A DNA stretch of 36,890 bases from Bacillota bacterium. Lineage in GTDB: Bacteria; Bacillota; Bacilli; Paenibacillales; Paenibacillaceae. Both the position numbers and the translations under genes were made by a program. The notes beneath the pieces are model-generated. The model worked only from the letters and a program-made list of their open reading frames with translations, was not told the DNA's origin and searched no databases. The stretch lies in the NCBI GenBank assembly GCA_023386495.1, contig JAEWJS010000195.1, forward strand, positions 1 to 36,890. Direction: 5' to 3'. Shown piece by piece: positions 7,620 to 14,981 of the stretch. The stretch's first letter is position 1. Each line of letters begins with the position of its first letter.

Positions 7620-8438
7620 ATGATAAATCACGTTGTTTCGAAGGATGGCACGTCTATTGCCTACACGAAAATCGGACAAGGGCCTGCCTTGATTTTGGTG
7701 GATGGTGCGCTCTGTTACCGGGCTTCCGGTCCGAATGGGCCACTTGCAGAGCTGCTGTCGCCGCATTTCACCGTTTACACGTATGACCGTCGCGGACGAG
7801 GAGACAGCAACGAGATGAAGCCTTACGCGATTGAGCGGGAAGTCGAGGATATTGCGGCGCTGATCGAAGCAGTAGGTGAATCAGTTCATGTTTATGGCAT
7901 TTCTTCCGGCGCCGCTCTAGCGCTCGAAGCGGCAAAGCGCCTCCCTTCCATTACGAAGCTCGTTCTATATGAGGCTCCGTTTGTCGTCGAGACCAGCCGG
8001 CCTCCGGTTCCGGACAACTATGCGGCCAAGTTGGACGAGTTGTTGGCAGCGAATCGGCGAGGCTCGGCAGTAAAGCATTTTATGAGAACAGGAGTAGGAC
8101 TTCCCGCACTGGTTGTGGCGATGATGCCGCTTATGCCCGCATGGTCGAAACTAAAAGCGGTTGCGCACACTCTCCCATACGATACGCAGTTAACGGTCGA
8201 TTTTCAGAAAGGAAAACCGCTTGTAGCCGATTACTGGTCTTCAGTGACTGTTCCCGCGCTTGTCGTATATGGCAGCAAAAGCCCCGCATGGATGCAAAAC
8301 GGGATGCAGTCGCTCGCCAAGGTGCTGACTCAAGCGGTTGGCCGGGTATTGGAAGGCGAGAGTCACATTGTGAAGCCACAGTCGCTCGCGCCGCTGATCA
8401 TAGATTTTTGCAAAAACAATTCGTATACCGAGGAGTGA
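7620..8438 (+). CDS. Alpha/beta-fold hydrolase
   Basis: Encodes 272 residues of the alpha/beta-hydrolase fold. The strand ALILVDGA (oxyanion region) lies at about 23-30, VYTYDRRGRGDS at 52-63, and the nucleophile elbow GISSG at 93-97 with Ser95. A late acidic turn follows VVYGSKSPAW, and the catalytic histidine is in ESHIVKP near the C-terminus. The family contains esterases, lactonases and haloperoxidase-like enzymes; the substrate cannot be told. ATG at 7620 is chosen for the AGAGGGGG site just upstream; a start nine codons earlier lacks one. Six bases separate its stop from the next gene, so the two are co-transcribed. The motif at 7553-7579 may drive both. Confidence 0.82.
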   Translation: MINHVVSKDGTSIAYTKIGQGPALILVDGALCYRASGPNGPLAELLSPHFTVYTYDRRGRGDSNEMKPYAIEREVEDIAALIEAVGESVHVYGISSGAALALEAAKRLPSITKLVLYEAPFVVETSRPPVPDNYAAKLDELLAANRRGSAVKHFMRTGVGLPALVVAMMPLMPAWSKLKAVAHTLPYDTQLTVDFQKGKPLVADYWSSVTVPALVVYGSKSPAWMQNGMQSLAKVLTQAVGRVLEGESHIVKPQSLAPLIIDFCKNNSYTEE

Positions 8439-8444
8439 GTCGTC

Positions 8445-8894
8445 ATGAAATTTATAACGACACTTATACAGGAAAAGAAAACGGCGACCGGAATTCAGGT
8501 CCCGGACGAAATTGTGGAGGCTCTTGGTGGGGGAAAAAAGCCGCCGGTCAAAGTGACGATCGGTTCATACACCTATAGAAGCACTATAGCGTCGATGGGC
8601 GGAAGGTTCATGCTGCCAGTGAGCAAGGCGAATCGCGACGAGGCGGGCATTCAGGCAGGAGATGAAATCGAAGTCCAACTTGAGCTGGACACCGAGCCGC
8701 GCGAGGTTGGCGTACCGGATGATTTTGCGGAAGCACTGGGTCATTATACGGAAGCTCAGAGCTTTTTCGACAGTTTATCCTATAGCAATAAGCGCCGGAT
8801 CGTATTAAATATCGAAGGCGCCAAAGGTGCTGAAACAAGGCAGCGACGCATCGAGAAGTCCATCAGCTTGCTGCGCGAAGGCAAGTTTCAGTAA
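8445..8894 (+). CDS. YdeI/OmpD-associated family protein with DUF1905 domain
   Basis: Encodes 149 residues. The N-terminal ~85 residues are a DUF1905-type beta domain (TATGIQVPDEIVEAL, VKVTIGSYTYRSTIA, then GGRFMLPVSKANRDEAGI.AGD). The remaining part fits the YdeI/OmpD-associated helical module: PDDFAEAL, FFDSLSYSNKRRIVLNIEGA, RRIEKSISLL. Proteins of this type are linked to resistance to bacteriocins and other stress in some bacteria; the mechanism is unclear. The protein is cytoplasmic, without signal peptide. GAGGAGTG precedes the ATG. Lies six bases behind the hydrolase gene in an operon-like arrangement. Confidence 0.8.
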   Translation: MKFITTLIQEKKTATGIQVPDEIVEALGGGKKPPVKVTIGSYTYRSTIASMGGRFMLPVSKANRDEAGIQAGDEIEVQLELDTEPREVGVPDDFAEALGHYTEAQSFFDSLSYSNKRRIVLNIEGAKGAETRQRRIEKSISLLREGKFQ

Positions 8895-8954
8895 ATAAAA
8901 ATGGCCAAATGGCGTCTTTCTTTAAAGAACTTAAATCGATGGGGGTGCAGAAAA

Positions 8955-9722
8955 ATGTCGGACAATTGGAATACATACTTTTCGCATATCGATAACAAAC
9001 CTGCTTCTTATTTGTTGGACATGGACCCTTGGTCAGATGGCGAGCACGAGGAATTTGTGCATCTGTACCGGCTCAGTGTCATTCTCAATGAGCCCAATGA
9101 GGATGGGCTTACCACCCAAGAGGAAGCGGCCGTATTGAACCGGATGGAGGATGTGCTTAACGATTCGTTAAGTCGCCGTTACCTGTTTGTCGGAAGGATC
9201 ACCACGAACGGCAGGAGAGACTTCTACTACTATACGGATTCTGCGGACGGAGAGGAGTTGCAGTCTCGCGCTGATAAAGCTGTGAGGCATTACCAATATC
9301 ACATCAACCGCGTGGAAGAAGAGAAACCAAGAGACTTCTATTACGAATCTTTGTTTCCCAGCAAGAGCGAACGGCAGCGAATCGCTAACCGGCAATTGAT
9401 CGAACAGCTCCGGGCGCTGGGGGATCAACTGGAGAAACCAAGAACGGTAAATCACTGGATTTACTTCGATTCAGCAACATCATGCAATCAATTCAAGGAT
9501 AACGTTCAACAGGCCGGCTTCCGAATCGAGAATCAAGATTCTGAGGATAACAAGCATTCATTAAGGATTTCTAGAGATGACGTTGTCCAGTTCCACGCGA
9601 TCAGCGAGGTCACCGATTATTTAGTTGCTGTATCCGAAGAATATGAAGGCGATTACGATGGCTGGGAAACCAAGGTGATCAAGGGCAGTATCCTCAGCAG
9701 GCTGTTTAAGGCGAAGAAATAG
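8955..9722 (+). CDS. DUF695 / RraB-like ribonuclease-E-inhibitor domain fusion protein
   Basis: Encodes 255 residues. The N-terminal ~145 residues (from NWNTYFSHIDNKPASYLLD to RDFYYESLFPS) match the DUF695 pattern. The C-terminal ~100 residues (QLIEQLRALGDQLEKPRTVNHWIYF, then GFRIE and an acidic end) resemble RraB, a regulator of RNase E activity in proteobacteria. The fused arrangement is a known conserved family; the role in Gram-positives lacking classical RNase E is not established. Start at ATG 8955 uses GGGGGTG just upstream. An ORF extension to 8901 overlaps no ribosome site and encodes a basic, unlikely leader. Cytoplasmic. It may be on the same transcript as the two genes before it (60-base gap). 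Confidence 0.72.
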   Translation: MSDNWNTYFSHIDNKPASYLLDMDPWSDGEHEEFVHLYRLSVILNEPNEDGLTTQEEAAVLNRMEDVLNDSLSRRYLFVGRITTNGRRDFYYYTDSADGEELQSRADKAVRHYQYHINRVEEEKPRDFYYESLFPSKSERQRIANRQLIEQLRALGDQLEKPRTVNHWIYFDSATSCNQFKDNVQQAGFRIENQDSEDNKHSLRISRDDVVQFHAISEVTDYLVAVSEEYEGDYDGWETKVIKGSILSRLFKAKK

Positions 9723-9787
9723 GCCGGGGTATCAGCTTGTGTTAGTATAAATAATGTAGTTAGATCGAATAAAGGAGATTTGCTGGA

Positions 9788-10264
9788 ATGTATAGAACAG
9801 TAAGCGATTTTTTGGTGGATTGGTCAAATTCTGTAGAAGGAACGCTTAAAGTGCTTCATTCACTCGCTGATGATAAGTTAGACCAGGCAATCGTCGAGGG
9901 GCATAGCACACTTGGCTGGCTTGGTTGGCATTTGGCGACCTGCCCAGCGTTTTTTATGGGTCAGGTTGGCCTGAAAGTAGTCCCATCAGGTGACGTGAAA
10001 CAAATACCAAATACGGCTTCGGAAATTGTTATTGCGTATTCAACCATTGCCGAAGAAGTAAAGCTTGTAGTGGAAAACAATCTAACAGATGGTAAAATGG
10101 TCGAAGGCATCGAAACCTTTGCTGGAACCATGCCTCGCGGCGCAATGCTTAGAACCTTAATTGATCACCAAACACATCATCGTGGTCAAATGACAGTGCT
10201 GCTTCGCCAAGCAGGGCTACATGTTCCTGGGGTTATCGGTCCAACAAAAGAAGGGAATAGGTAA
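9788..10264 (+). CDS. DinB-family putative metal-dependent enzyme
   Basis: Encodes 158 residues forming a four-helix bundle of the DinB/YfiT-like type. The metal-binding histidine triad is visible: His48 in GWLGWHLA, and His127 with His131 in LIDHQTHHRGQM, the family's hallmark H-x3-H. Members include bacillithiol- and mycothiol-dependent transferases and damage-inducible proteins; which reaction this one performs is not evident. AAAGGAGA precedes the ATG. A strong hairpin (10311-10358) ends the transcript. Confidence 0.85.
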   Translation: MYRTVSDFLVDWSNSVEGTLKVLHSLADDKLDQAIVEGHSTLGWLGWHLATCPAFFMGQVGLKVVPSGDVKQIPNTASEIVIAYSTIAEEVKLVVENNLTDGKMVEGIETFAGTMPRGAMLRTLIDHQTHHRGQMTVLLRQAGLHVPGVIGPTKEGNR

Positions 10265-10310
10265 GAGATCTCTGATGATATAGAAAGCATCCTTCATGTG
10301 TTACGATGTG

Positions 10311-10358
10311 GAGGGCTGTGACAGGTTGCCAAGGGGCCAGCTGCCACAGCCCTCTTTT
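10311..10358 (+). terminator. Intrinsic terminator after the DinB gene
   Basis: Stem GAGGGCTGTG (10311-10320) pairs with CACAGCCCTC (10345-10354), extended inward by CAG/CTG, followed by TTTT. Its inner sequence (GTGACAG.TTGCC ... AGCTGCCAC) is shared with the terminator at 11730-11764. Confidence 0.8.
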
Positions 10359-10395
10359 GGCTGAAGATAGTAAGCTCCTGCGCCAGCCCAAGTGA

Positions 10396-10605
10396 GCGTG
10401 TCGCGGCGGAGAACGAAATCAATCTGGTGAGCTCTTCACGTATTACCGAGATACGGTACTGCTCGGGGTTGGAGTTCTGGAGAAAAGTACGATGCTTCAC
10501 GGATTCGCAAGCATAGGTATGTTCACGAATGATAATTATCGTAGGCAAGGAATAGGGCGAAACCTTATTCTTCAATTGAAATCGTGGTGTTACAGCCACC
10601 AATAA
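10396..10605 (+). pseudogene. GNAT acetyltransferase remnant
   Basis: The plus-strand frame translates to a recognisable GNAT core: GELFTYYRDTVLLGVGVLE, then IGMFTNDNYRRQGIGRNLI, the acetyl-CoA-binding motif A with R/Q-x-x-G-x-G/A. It then runs LQLKSWCYSHQ to a TAA at 10603-10605. There is no start codon with a ribosome site, a TGA interrupts the frame at 10393, and the C-terminal motif B is missing. It is therefore a decayed fragment lying between the DinB and VOC genes. The rest of the 359-base gap holds the DinB terminator. Confidence 0.6.
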
Positions 10606-10623
10606 GATCAGGGAGGGTTCTCT

Positions 10624-11007
10624 ATGACTACATCCGCCATTACGATTCAGAAAATCACCCAAATTTCCATTCCTGTGACCGAGGTTGGAAGATCCGTAGA
10701 TTTTTACGAAAAGACGTTGGGACTGCCCGTTCTATATAGTCAGGCAAACATGGCACTGCTCGAATGTTCCGGTATCCGGCTGCTATTAAGCTTGCCAGAG
10801 ACGCCTGCGTTCGATCATCCTAGCTCCACTGTGTATTTTCAAGTAGAAGATATAGAGGGCTCCTATCAAAAGATGGCGAGTAGCGGAGTGGACTTCATGA
10901 GTAAGCCGCACAAGGTTGCCGAGTTCAACGGGTACGCGGTCTGGATGGCATTCTTCTACGATCCTGATCGAAACATTCATGCGTTAACCAGCGAAGTTGC
11001 GCTGTAG
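10624..11007 (+). CDS. VOC / glyoxalase-superfamily protein
   Basis: Encodes 127 residues, one full vicinal-oxygen-chelate unit of two beta-alpha-beta-beta-beta modules. ITQISIPVTEVGRSVDFYEKTLGLPVLY starts the first module; STVYFQVEDIEGSYQKMASSGVDF starts the second, ending in WMAFFYDPDRNIHALT. The final FFYDPDRN-H pattern is typical of glyoxalase/bleomycin-resistance/dioxygenase relatives and supplies a metal ligand region. Substrate unknown. AGGGAGGG lies upstream of the ATG. Followed 35 bases later by the AlkD-like gene, probably one transcript. Confidence 0.83.
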   Translation: MTTSAITIQKITQISIPVTEVGRSVDFYEKTLGLPVLYSQANMALLECSGIRLLLSLPETPAFDHPSSTVYFQVEDIEGSYQKMASSGVDFMSKPHKVAEFNGYAVWMAFFYDPDRNIHALTSEVAL

Positions 11008-11042
11008 TAGGATCACAAGTGTGAATAAAGGGGGCGTGTCAA

Positions 11043-11687
11043 ATGCAACGCTCTGCGAGAGCAGATAACATTCTAGCGCAGATCAACGGGAACACTAAGC
11101 TAGGCGACTTACGGAAAATCGCGAAGGACATCAAAAAAGATCACGAATTAGCAATGGAACTTTGGTCAACCGAGTCGTATTTGCCCAGACTGTTGGCTGT
11201 ATTAATTATGGACAACAAGCTTCTAACACAAGATACGCTAAATCAGCTTGATAAGGATATGCAGATACATACGTACGATGAGCGAAATAACATAATGGAT
11301 TGGTTAATGGCGAACCAGTTGACCAAGGACAAGAAGACAATTGCGTTGATGGAGTCATGGGAGAACAGCCCTTCTGCTCTGCAGAGGCGAACCTTCTGGT
11401 ACTATAAAGCGCGGTTGAGATGGACGGGCCAGACGCCGCCGGATAACAACGCAGACCTCCTGTCTGCAATTGAAGCTAGTATCACACAGGAAGAACCGGA
11501 AGTGCAGTGGGCGATGAATTTTACTGCAGGCTGGATCGGCATATATGATGAAGAGAATCGAGAACGGTGTGTGAAGCTTGGCGAATCTACCGGTCTATAT
11601 AAAGGCGAAATGGTGTCAAAGGGCTGTACCCCCAATTATTTGCCGGAGTTCATTGTGATTGAAGTGAATAAACGAAAGAATAAGTAG
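11043..11687 (+). CDS. AlkD-like DNA alkylation repair protein
   Basis: Encodes 214 residues, all helical, of the AlkD/HEAT-like family of DNA glycosylases that excise alkylated bases. Visible family stretches are LRKIAKDIKKDHELAMELW, LLAVLIMDNKLL, DWLMANQL, then ALQRRTFWYYKARLRW and VQWAMNFTAGWIGI. The protein is soluble and slightly shorter than characterised AlkD (about 230-240). I cannot verify the catalytic aspartate position by eye, so glycosylase activity is inferred from family only. AAAGGGGGCG precedes the ATG. It ends at a bidirectional terminator shared with the convergent formamidase gene. Confidence 0.78.
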   Translation: MQRSARADNILAQINGNTKLGDLRKIAKDIKKDHELAMELWSTESYLPRLLAVLIMDNKLLTQDTLNQLDKDMQIHTYDERNNIMDWLMANQLTKDKKTIALMESWENSPSALQRRTFWYYKARLRWTGQTPPDNNADLLSAIEASITQEEPEVQWAMNFTAGWIGIYDEENRERCVKLGESTGLYKGEMVSKGCTPNYLPEFIVIEVNKRKNK

Positions 11688-11729
11688 TTACGGCAGTAAT
11701 TTGGAACAAGAATAAAAGCATAATAAAAG

Positions 11730-11768
11730 GCCGTGACAGCTTGCCTTGTGCAAGCTGCCACGGCTCTT
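11730..11768. terminator. Bidirectional terminator between AlkD-like and formamidase genes
   Basis: The arms GCCGTGACAGCTTGC (11730-11744) and GCAAGCTGCCACGGC (11750-11764) pair over 15 positions with one mismatch. A T-rich tail follows on the minus strand (CCTTTTATTA) and a weaker TCTTC on the plus strand. It serves two convergent transcripts, including the end of the urease operon. Confidence 0.85.
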
Positions 11769-11793
11769 CACCATATACAAAATCCAATCACCC

Positions 11794-13332
11794 TTAACTA
11801 ATCGATAATTTCCCCTTATAGAACTCCACGAAATAACTGCTAGCCTGCGCGGTACCGTCGATGAGAAGGACCGGCCCCGTTATTTTCTTCGTGATGCCGT
11901 TGAACGTGCCCTCCATCGCGCCGATGGCGACCTCCAGCACGTTCCCGTTATACAGAATCATGACGGTCTTCGAGCTGGCATCCCACTTGACCTCCGCTCC
12001 GAGCTCCTCAAAAGCTTCGCGAAGCGACACAAGCTTCCTCTCCGTGTCGAATTGGCTCTTCTTAATCGTAGCGTGCACGCCCCAGTTGCCGTCCACCACC
12101 TGCGTAATCCCGAAGTCGGCGGATACCGACATAAGGGAGTAAGCCTCGTCCTCGCTCATGCCAATGCCGTTCATCAGGAAGCGCCGTGTCTTGTAGGCGG
12201 CATCCTTCAATGCCTTATCCACGGAGGAGTTGTTGAAAATCTCCTTCTGCGCATTGTCGCCAAGTTCGGCCAGATGGTTAGCGTAGCTAAAGCCGTGCAC
12301 GACCCATTCGTCCTCGTTCTCCAGCAGCGGGAAATCCAGGTCGAGGAGTTTGTTGTTCAGCGTGTTCTTCTTATGCAGAATGATCTGAATATCGCCCGTG
12401 AGCGAAGTCTCGATCGCCGTACCGCTCATCTCGGAGTCGCCTTGGCCGGCATGCGGGTCGCCTACGGAGAGCAGTGCGCCTTCGACCGCTACCGGATAGT
12501 ACATCGTTGCGCCTTCCGTCACGCGCCAGTCGTCGATGTTGCCGCCGAAGTAGGAAGGGGGAACGGAGTCGACGATGTCCGCTTCCTTGGGCGCCACCCC
12601 CATCGTACCGAAATGTAGGCGAACCGGGACTTTCACGCCTTCTAGAAAATCGAAGTTCCGCTCGATCGATTCGGGATCGACGACGACGCCCGGGTAATCG
12701 ATCGTCGGATGCGCAGTGCCGGAGGGATCTGTCTGCGTCGTCCATCTATAGCTGTATAGAGCGGTGGCGTAATCCACAGCGCCGCTGGTATCCAGTTCAT
12801 AGATGGTAATCACCTCCCTCTTCTTCGGCTCTTCGACCATATCGCCATAGAGGTATCCCCAGTTCGCGGCAGCGTTCGAACCGAATGTCTTGCCCGCGTA
12901 ATCCGCATTGCCGTTAGGGCGCAGTCTCATATCCAGAATTCGGACCTCCAGCACATCGCCCGGTTCGGCGCCCTTCACGGCGATAGGGCCGGTGAGAATA
13001 TGTACGCCCGGTCCGCGGTCAGGTACGTTCTTCTCCGTCTCGGTCCAATGGTAGATGTCTTCGACGCCGATATCGCCCTTAATCATGCGTTCGTAGTCGT
13101 CACCCGAGTGATGCGTGACCGTCTCGACCGTCACGATGTCGCCCGAGTCGACAGTCAATACGGGATCGCCGATGCCGATATTGCCCCAACGGACGTTCTC
13201 GGCACTTGCGGTGATGCGATGCGTGGTCGGTCGGGTCGCCGTTTCCTCTGACGCGGCACTGACCATCGGAACGGAGAGCTGTACGGCAAGACAGGCTGCT
13301 GCAATAGCGGCAAACTTCGGTTTATTCCTCAT
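11794..13332 (-). CDS. Secreted acetamidase/formamidase-family protein with copper-amine-oxidase-like C-terminal domain
   Basis: Encodes 512 residues from ATG 13332; the GTG at 13338 is too near the GTGAGGAG site. A signal peptide (FAAIAAACLAVQLSVPMVSA) is followed by an FmdA/AmdA-type domain of about 390 residues: RWGNIGIGDPVLTVDSGDIV, GPIAVKGAEPGDVLEVRI, NFGTMG-type LHFGTMGVAP, PPSYFGGNIDDWR and LLSVGDPHAGQGDSEM, the last being the conserved metal/active-site area. Residues about 440-512 form a stalk domain like those in Paenibacillus-type secreted proteins (LVSLREAFEELGAEVKWD, MILYNG). The family hydrolyses formamide or short amides to ammonia. It lies 77 bases after ureD on the same strand, with a small hairpin at 13364-13389 between, so it is probably the last gene of the urease operon. 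Extracellular location is odd for this family, which is usually cytoplasmic. Confidence 0.82.
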   Translation of the reverse strand: MRNKPKFAAIAAACLAVQLSVPMVSAASEETATRPTTHRITASAENVRWGNIGIGDPVLTVDSGDIVTVETVTHHSGDDYERMIKGDIGVEDIYHWTETEKNVPDRGPGVHILTGPIAVKGAEPGDVLEVRILDMRLRPNGNADYAGKTFGSNAAANWGYLYGDMVEEPKKREVITIYELDTSGAVDYATALYSYRWTTQTDPSGTAHPTIDYPGVVVDPESIERNFDFLEGVKVPVRLHFGTMGVAPKEADIVDSVPPSYFGGNIDDWRVTEGATMYYPVAVEGALLSVGDPHAGQGDSEMSGTAIETSLTGDIQIILHKKNTLNNKLLDLDFPLLENEDEWVVHGFSYANHLAELGDNAQKEIFNNSSVDKALKDAAYKTRRFLMNGIGMSEDEAYSLMSVSADFGITQVVDGNWGVHATIKKSQFDTERKLVSLREAFEELGAEVKWDASSKTVMILYNGNVLEVAIGAMEGTFNGITKKITGPVLLIDGTAQASSYFVEFYKGKLSIS

Positions 13333-13409
13333 CTTCACTGCTCCTCACCTTTATATTGGACATCTACCCCGCCGCTGGAAGGGGGATAGGTATCTTCTTC
13401 CTTCCTTAC

Positions 13410-14279
13410 TTACTTGCGGAGCCTGCATGGCGGGTATTGCCAGAGCCAGCTTCTGGCCTCGGCCCAGATGGCATCGCGCAGCTGCTCAAGCTGCCAGACC
13501 CGGTATCCGAGCATGCGGATCACGATCCCTCGGTGGGCGGACAGGCTTGCTCCGGCCAGAATGTCGTGATCCGGCGAAGGCGTTGGCAGCAAGGCTCGGA
13601 TGCGGTGCAGGAGCTCATCGCCTGCGCGATCCGCGATGATCCAGAATACGCCGCTGTGCGTGTAGTTCTCCATCGCGCCAAGCCCTGAATAATTGTGGAC
13701 AGCTGGCTCGAGCAAGAAGCGATCCCACGCGACGATTCTGCCTTCTCTCTTGATCTCGGTGCGGGCGGAGAAGGAGTCGAACTGGAACTGTTCACCTCGA
13801 TGCGTCCGTCCTGGCGTCGTGATCTCCGCATAGAGCAGAGCAGCGCCTTCGGCTAACTGGAAGGTTGTCGCCGCTTCGAGCCTGCTTCCCGCATAGGGGA
13901 TGGTCGGCTCCGGAAAATACTCGAGAATAGCGTCACGTTCGAGCGTGAAACGATAGTCTGTTCGCGCGCCGTGGTTCGGAGCGGGATGTACCTTCGTATA
14001 GGATTGGTTGGTTAGGATCAGGTGAGAGCGTTCCTGCAGCAGAATGTCCATCTCATAGCTGTCGCCGTCCATGAGGCCGGGGGAGACATCCATCAGGATG
14101 AGCGATAATGCCCCGGATGTCTCGTCCCGGAAGGTCTTGGTGATCTTCAGCGGCGCTTCATGATAGCGCTCGGTCAGGACGGTATCGCCTCCGATCAGCC
14201 GGCATGCTGCTCGGAGGGAAGATGACCTAAGCGTGGGCGTGCGGGTGGCTGTCGGCCGAATGCTTATGTTCATGTTCAT
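13410..14279 (-). CDS. ureD: Urease accessory protein UreD (UreH)
   Basis: Encodes up to 289 residues. Family landmarks are LRAACRLIGGDTVLTERYHEAPLKITKTF near the start, VSPGLMDGDSYEMDILL, LTNQSYTKVHP, then LEYFPEPTIPYAGSRL and FDSFSARTEIKREGRIVAWDRF. UreD is the scaffold that, with UreF and UreG, docks to apo-urease and lets nickel reach the active site. The frame starts inside the 3' end of ureG (53-base overlap; ATG 14279 or 14273). No strong ribosome site is visible, so translation is probably coupled to ureG. The order with ureD last, after ureG, is common in Bacillales. Confidence 0.9.
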   Translation of the reverse strand: MNMNISIRPTATRTPTLRSSSLRAACRLIGGDTVLTERYHEAPLKITKTFRDETSGALSLILMDVSPGLMDGDSYEMDILLQERSHLILTNQSYTKVHPAPNHGARTDYRFTLERDAILEYFPEPTIPYAGSRLEAATTFQLAEGAALLYAEITTPGRTHRGEQFQFDSFSARTEIKREGRIVAWDRFLLEPAVHNYSGLGAMENYTHSGVFWIIADRAGDELLHRIRALLPTPSPDHDILAGASLSAHRGIVIRMLGYRVWQLEQLRDAIWAEARSWLWQYPPCRLRK

Positions 14280-14946
14280 GCTTGTGAGGGGCTCCGATCT
14301 GGTGTTCGATCCAGTGGATGATCGTATCCAGTCCCTCGCCTGACATCAGATTCGTCATTACATACGGCCGGCTGCCGCGCATGTGTTCTGTATCCTGCTT
14401 CATGACGTCCAGGCTGGCTCCGACATAAGGGGCGAGATCGATCTTGTTAATGATCAGCAGATCCGACCGCATGATGCCGGGACCGCCCTTGCGCGGAATC
14501 TTCTCGCCTTGCGCCACGTCGATGATATAGATGAAGCGGTCTACCAGCTCCGGGCTGAAGGCTGCGGCCAGATTGTCGCCGCCGCTCTCGATGAAGATAA
14601 TCTCGAGGTCGGCGAACCGCTGCTCGAGCTGCTCGACGGCTTCGAAATTCATGGAGGCGTCCTCGCGTATTGCCGTATGCGGGCAGCCGCCGGTCTCGAC
14701 GCCGATGATCCGGTCCTCATCCAGTGCCGCCTGACGGATCAAGATACGCGCATCCTCGGCGGTATAAATGTCATTAGTGATGACGCCTAAGCTGAAGCGG
14801 TCGCGCATCGCTTTGGACAATTTCTCGACGAGCGCGGTCTTCCCGGAGCCGACGGGTCCGCCGATTCCGATCCGGATCGGACGATCCGACTCGATTGCGA
14901 TGGGTGTCTCCCATTGATCATGCGAATGGTTAGCGCCTTGGCACAT
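14227..14946 (-). CDS. ureG: Urease accessory GTPase UreG
   Basis: Encodes 239 residues of the SIMIBI GTPase family that hydrolyses GTP to drive nickel insertion into urease. P-loop GPVGSGKT is at 30-37, the metal-binding Cys-Pro-His (GGCPHTAIRED) at about 88-90, followed by FIESGGDNLAA, GGPGIMRSDLLIINKIDLAPYVGA and a C-terminal tail. The last 20 residues are unusually rich in histidine (eight His in HKHEHEHKHSADSHPHAHA), and a second His pair lies near the N-terminus. Such a tail is not in the core family and could store or hand over nickel. No ureE gene is present, so the tail may stand in for the UreE metallochaperone (inference). TAGGAGGG precedes the ATG. Confidence 0.94.
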   Translation of the reverse strand: MCQGANHSHDQWETPIAIESDRPIRIGIGGPVGSGKTALVEKLSKAMRDRFSLGVITNDIYTAEDARILIRQAALDEDRIIGVETGGCPHTAIREDASMNFEAVEQLEQRFADLEIIFIESGGDNLAAAFSPELVDRFIYIIDVAQGEKIPRKGGPGIMRSDLLIINKIDLAPYVGASLDVMKQDTEHMRGSRPYVMTNLMSGEGLDTIIHWIEHQIGAPHKHEHEHKHSADSHPHAHA

Positions 14947-14981
14947 AGTAATACCCTCCTAAGGTTATGAATTGAATTTCT

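Noticed and set aside
10294..10662. 122-residue minus-strand frame between DinB and VOC genes
   Set aside because: It runs across a terminator and opposite the GNAT remnant; no ribosome site.
12052..12618. 188-residue plus-strand frame within the formamidase gene
   Set aside because: Shadow of the minus-strand gene, which has a signal peptide and family motifs.
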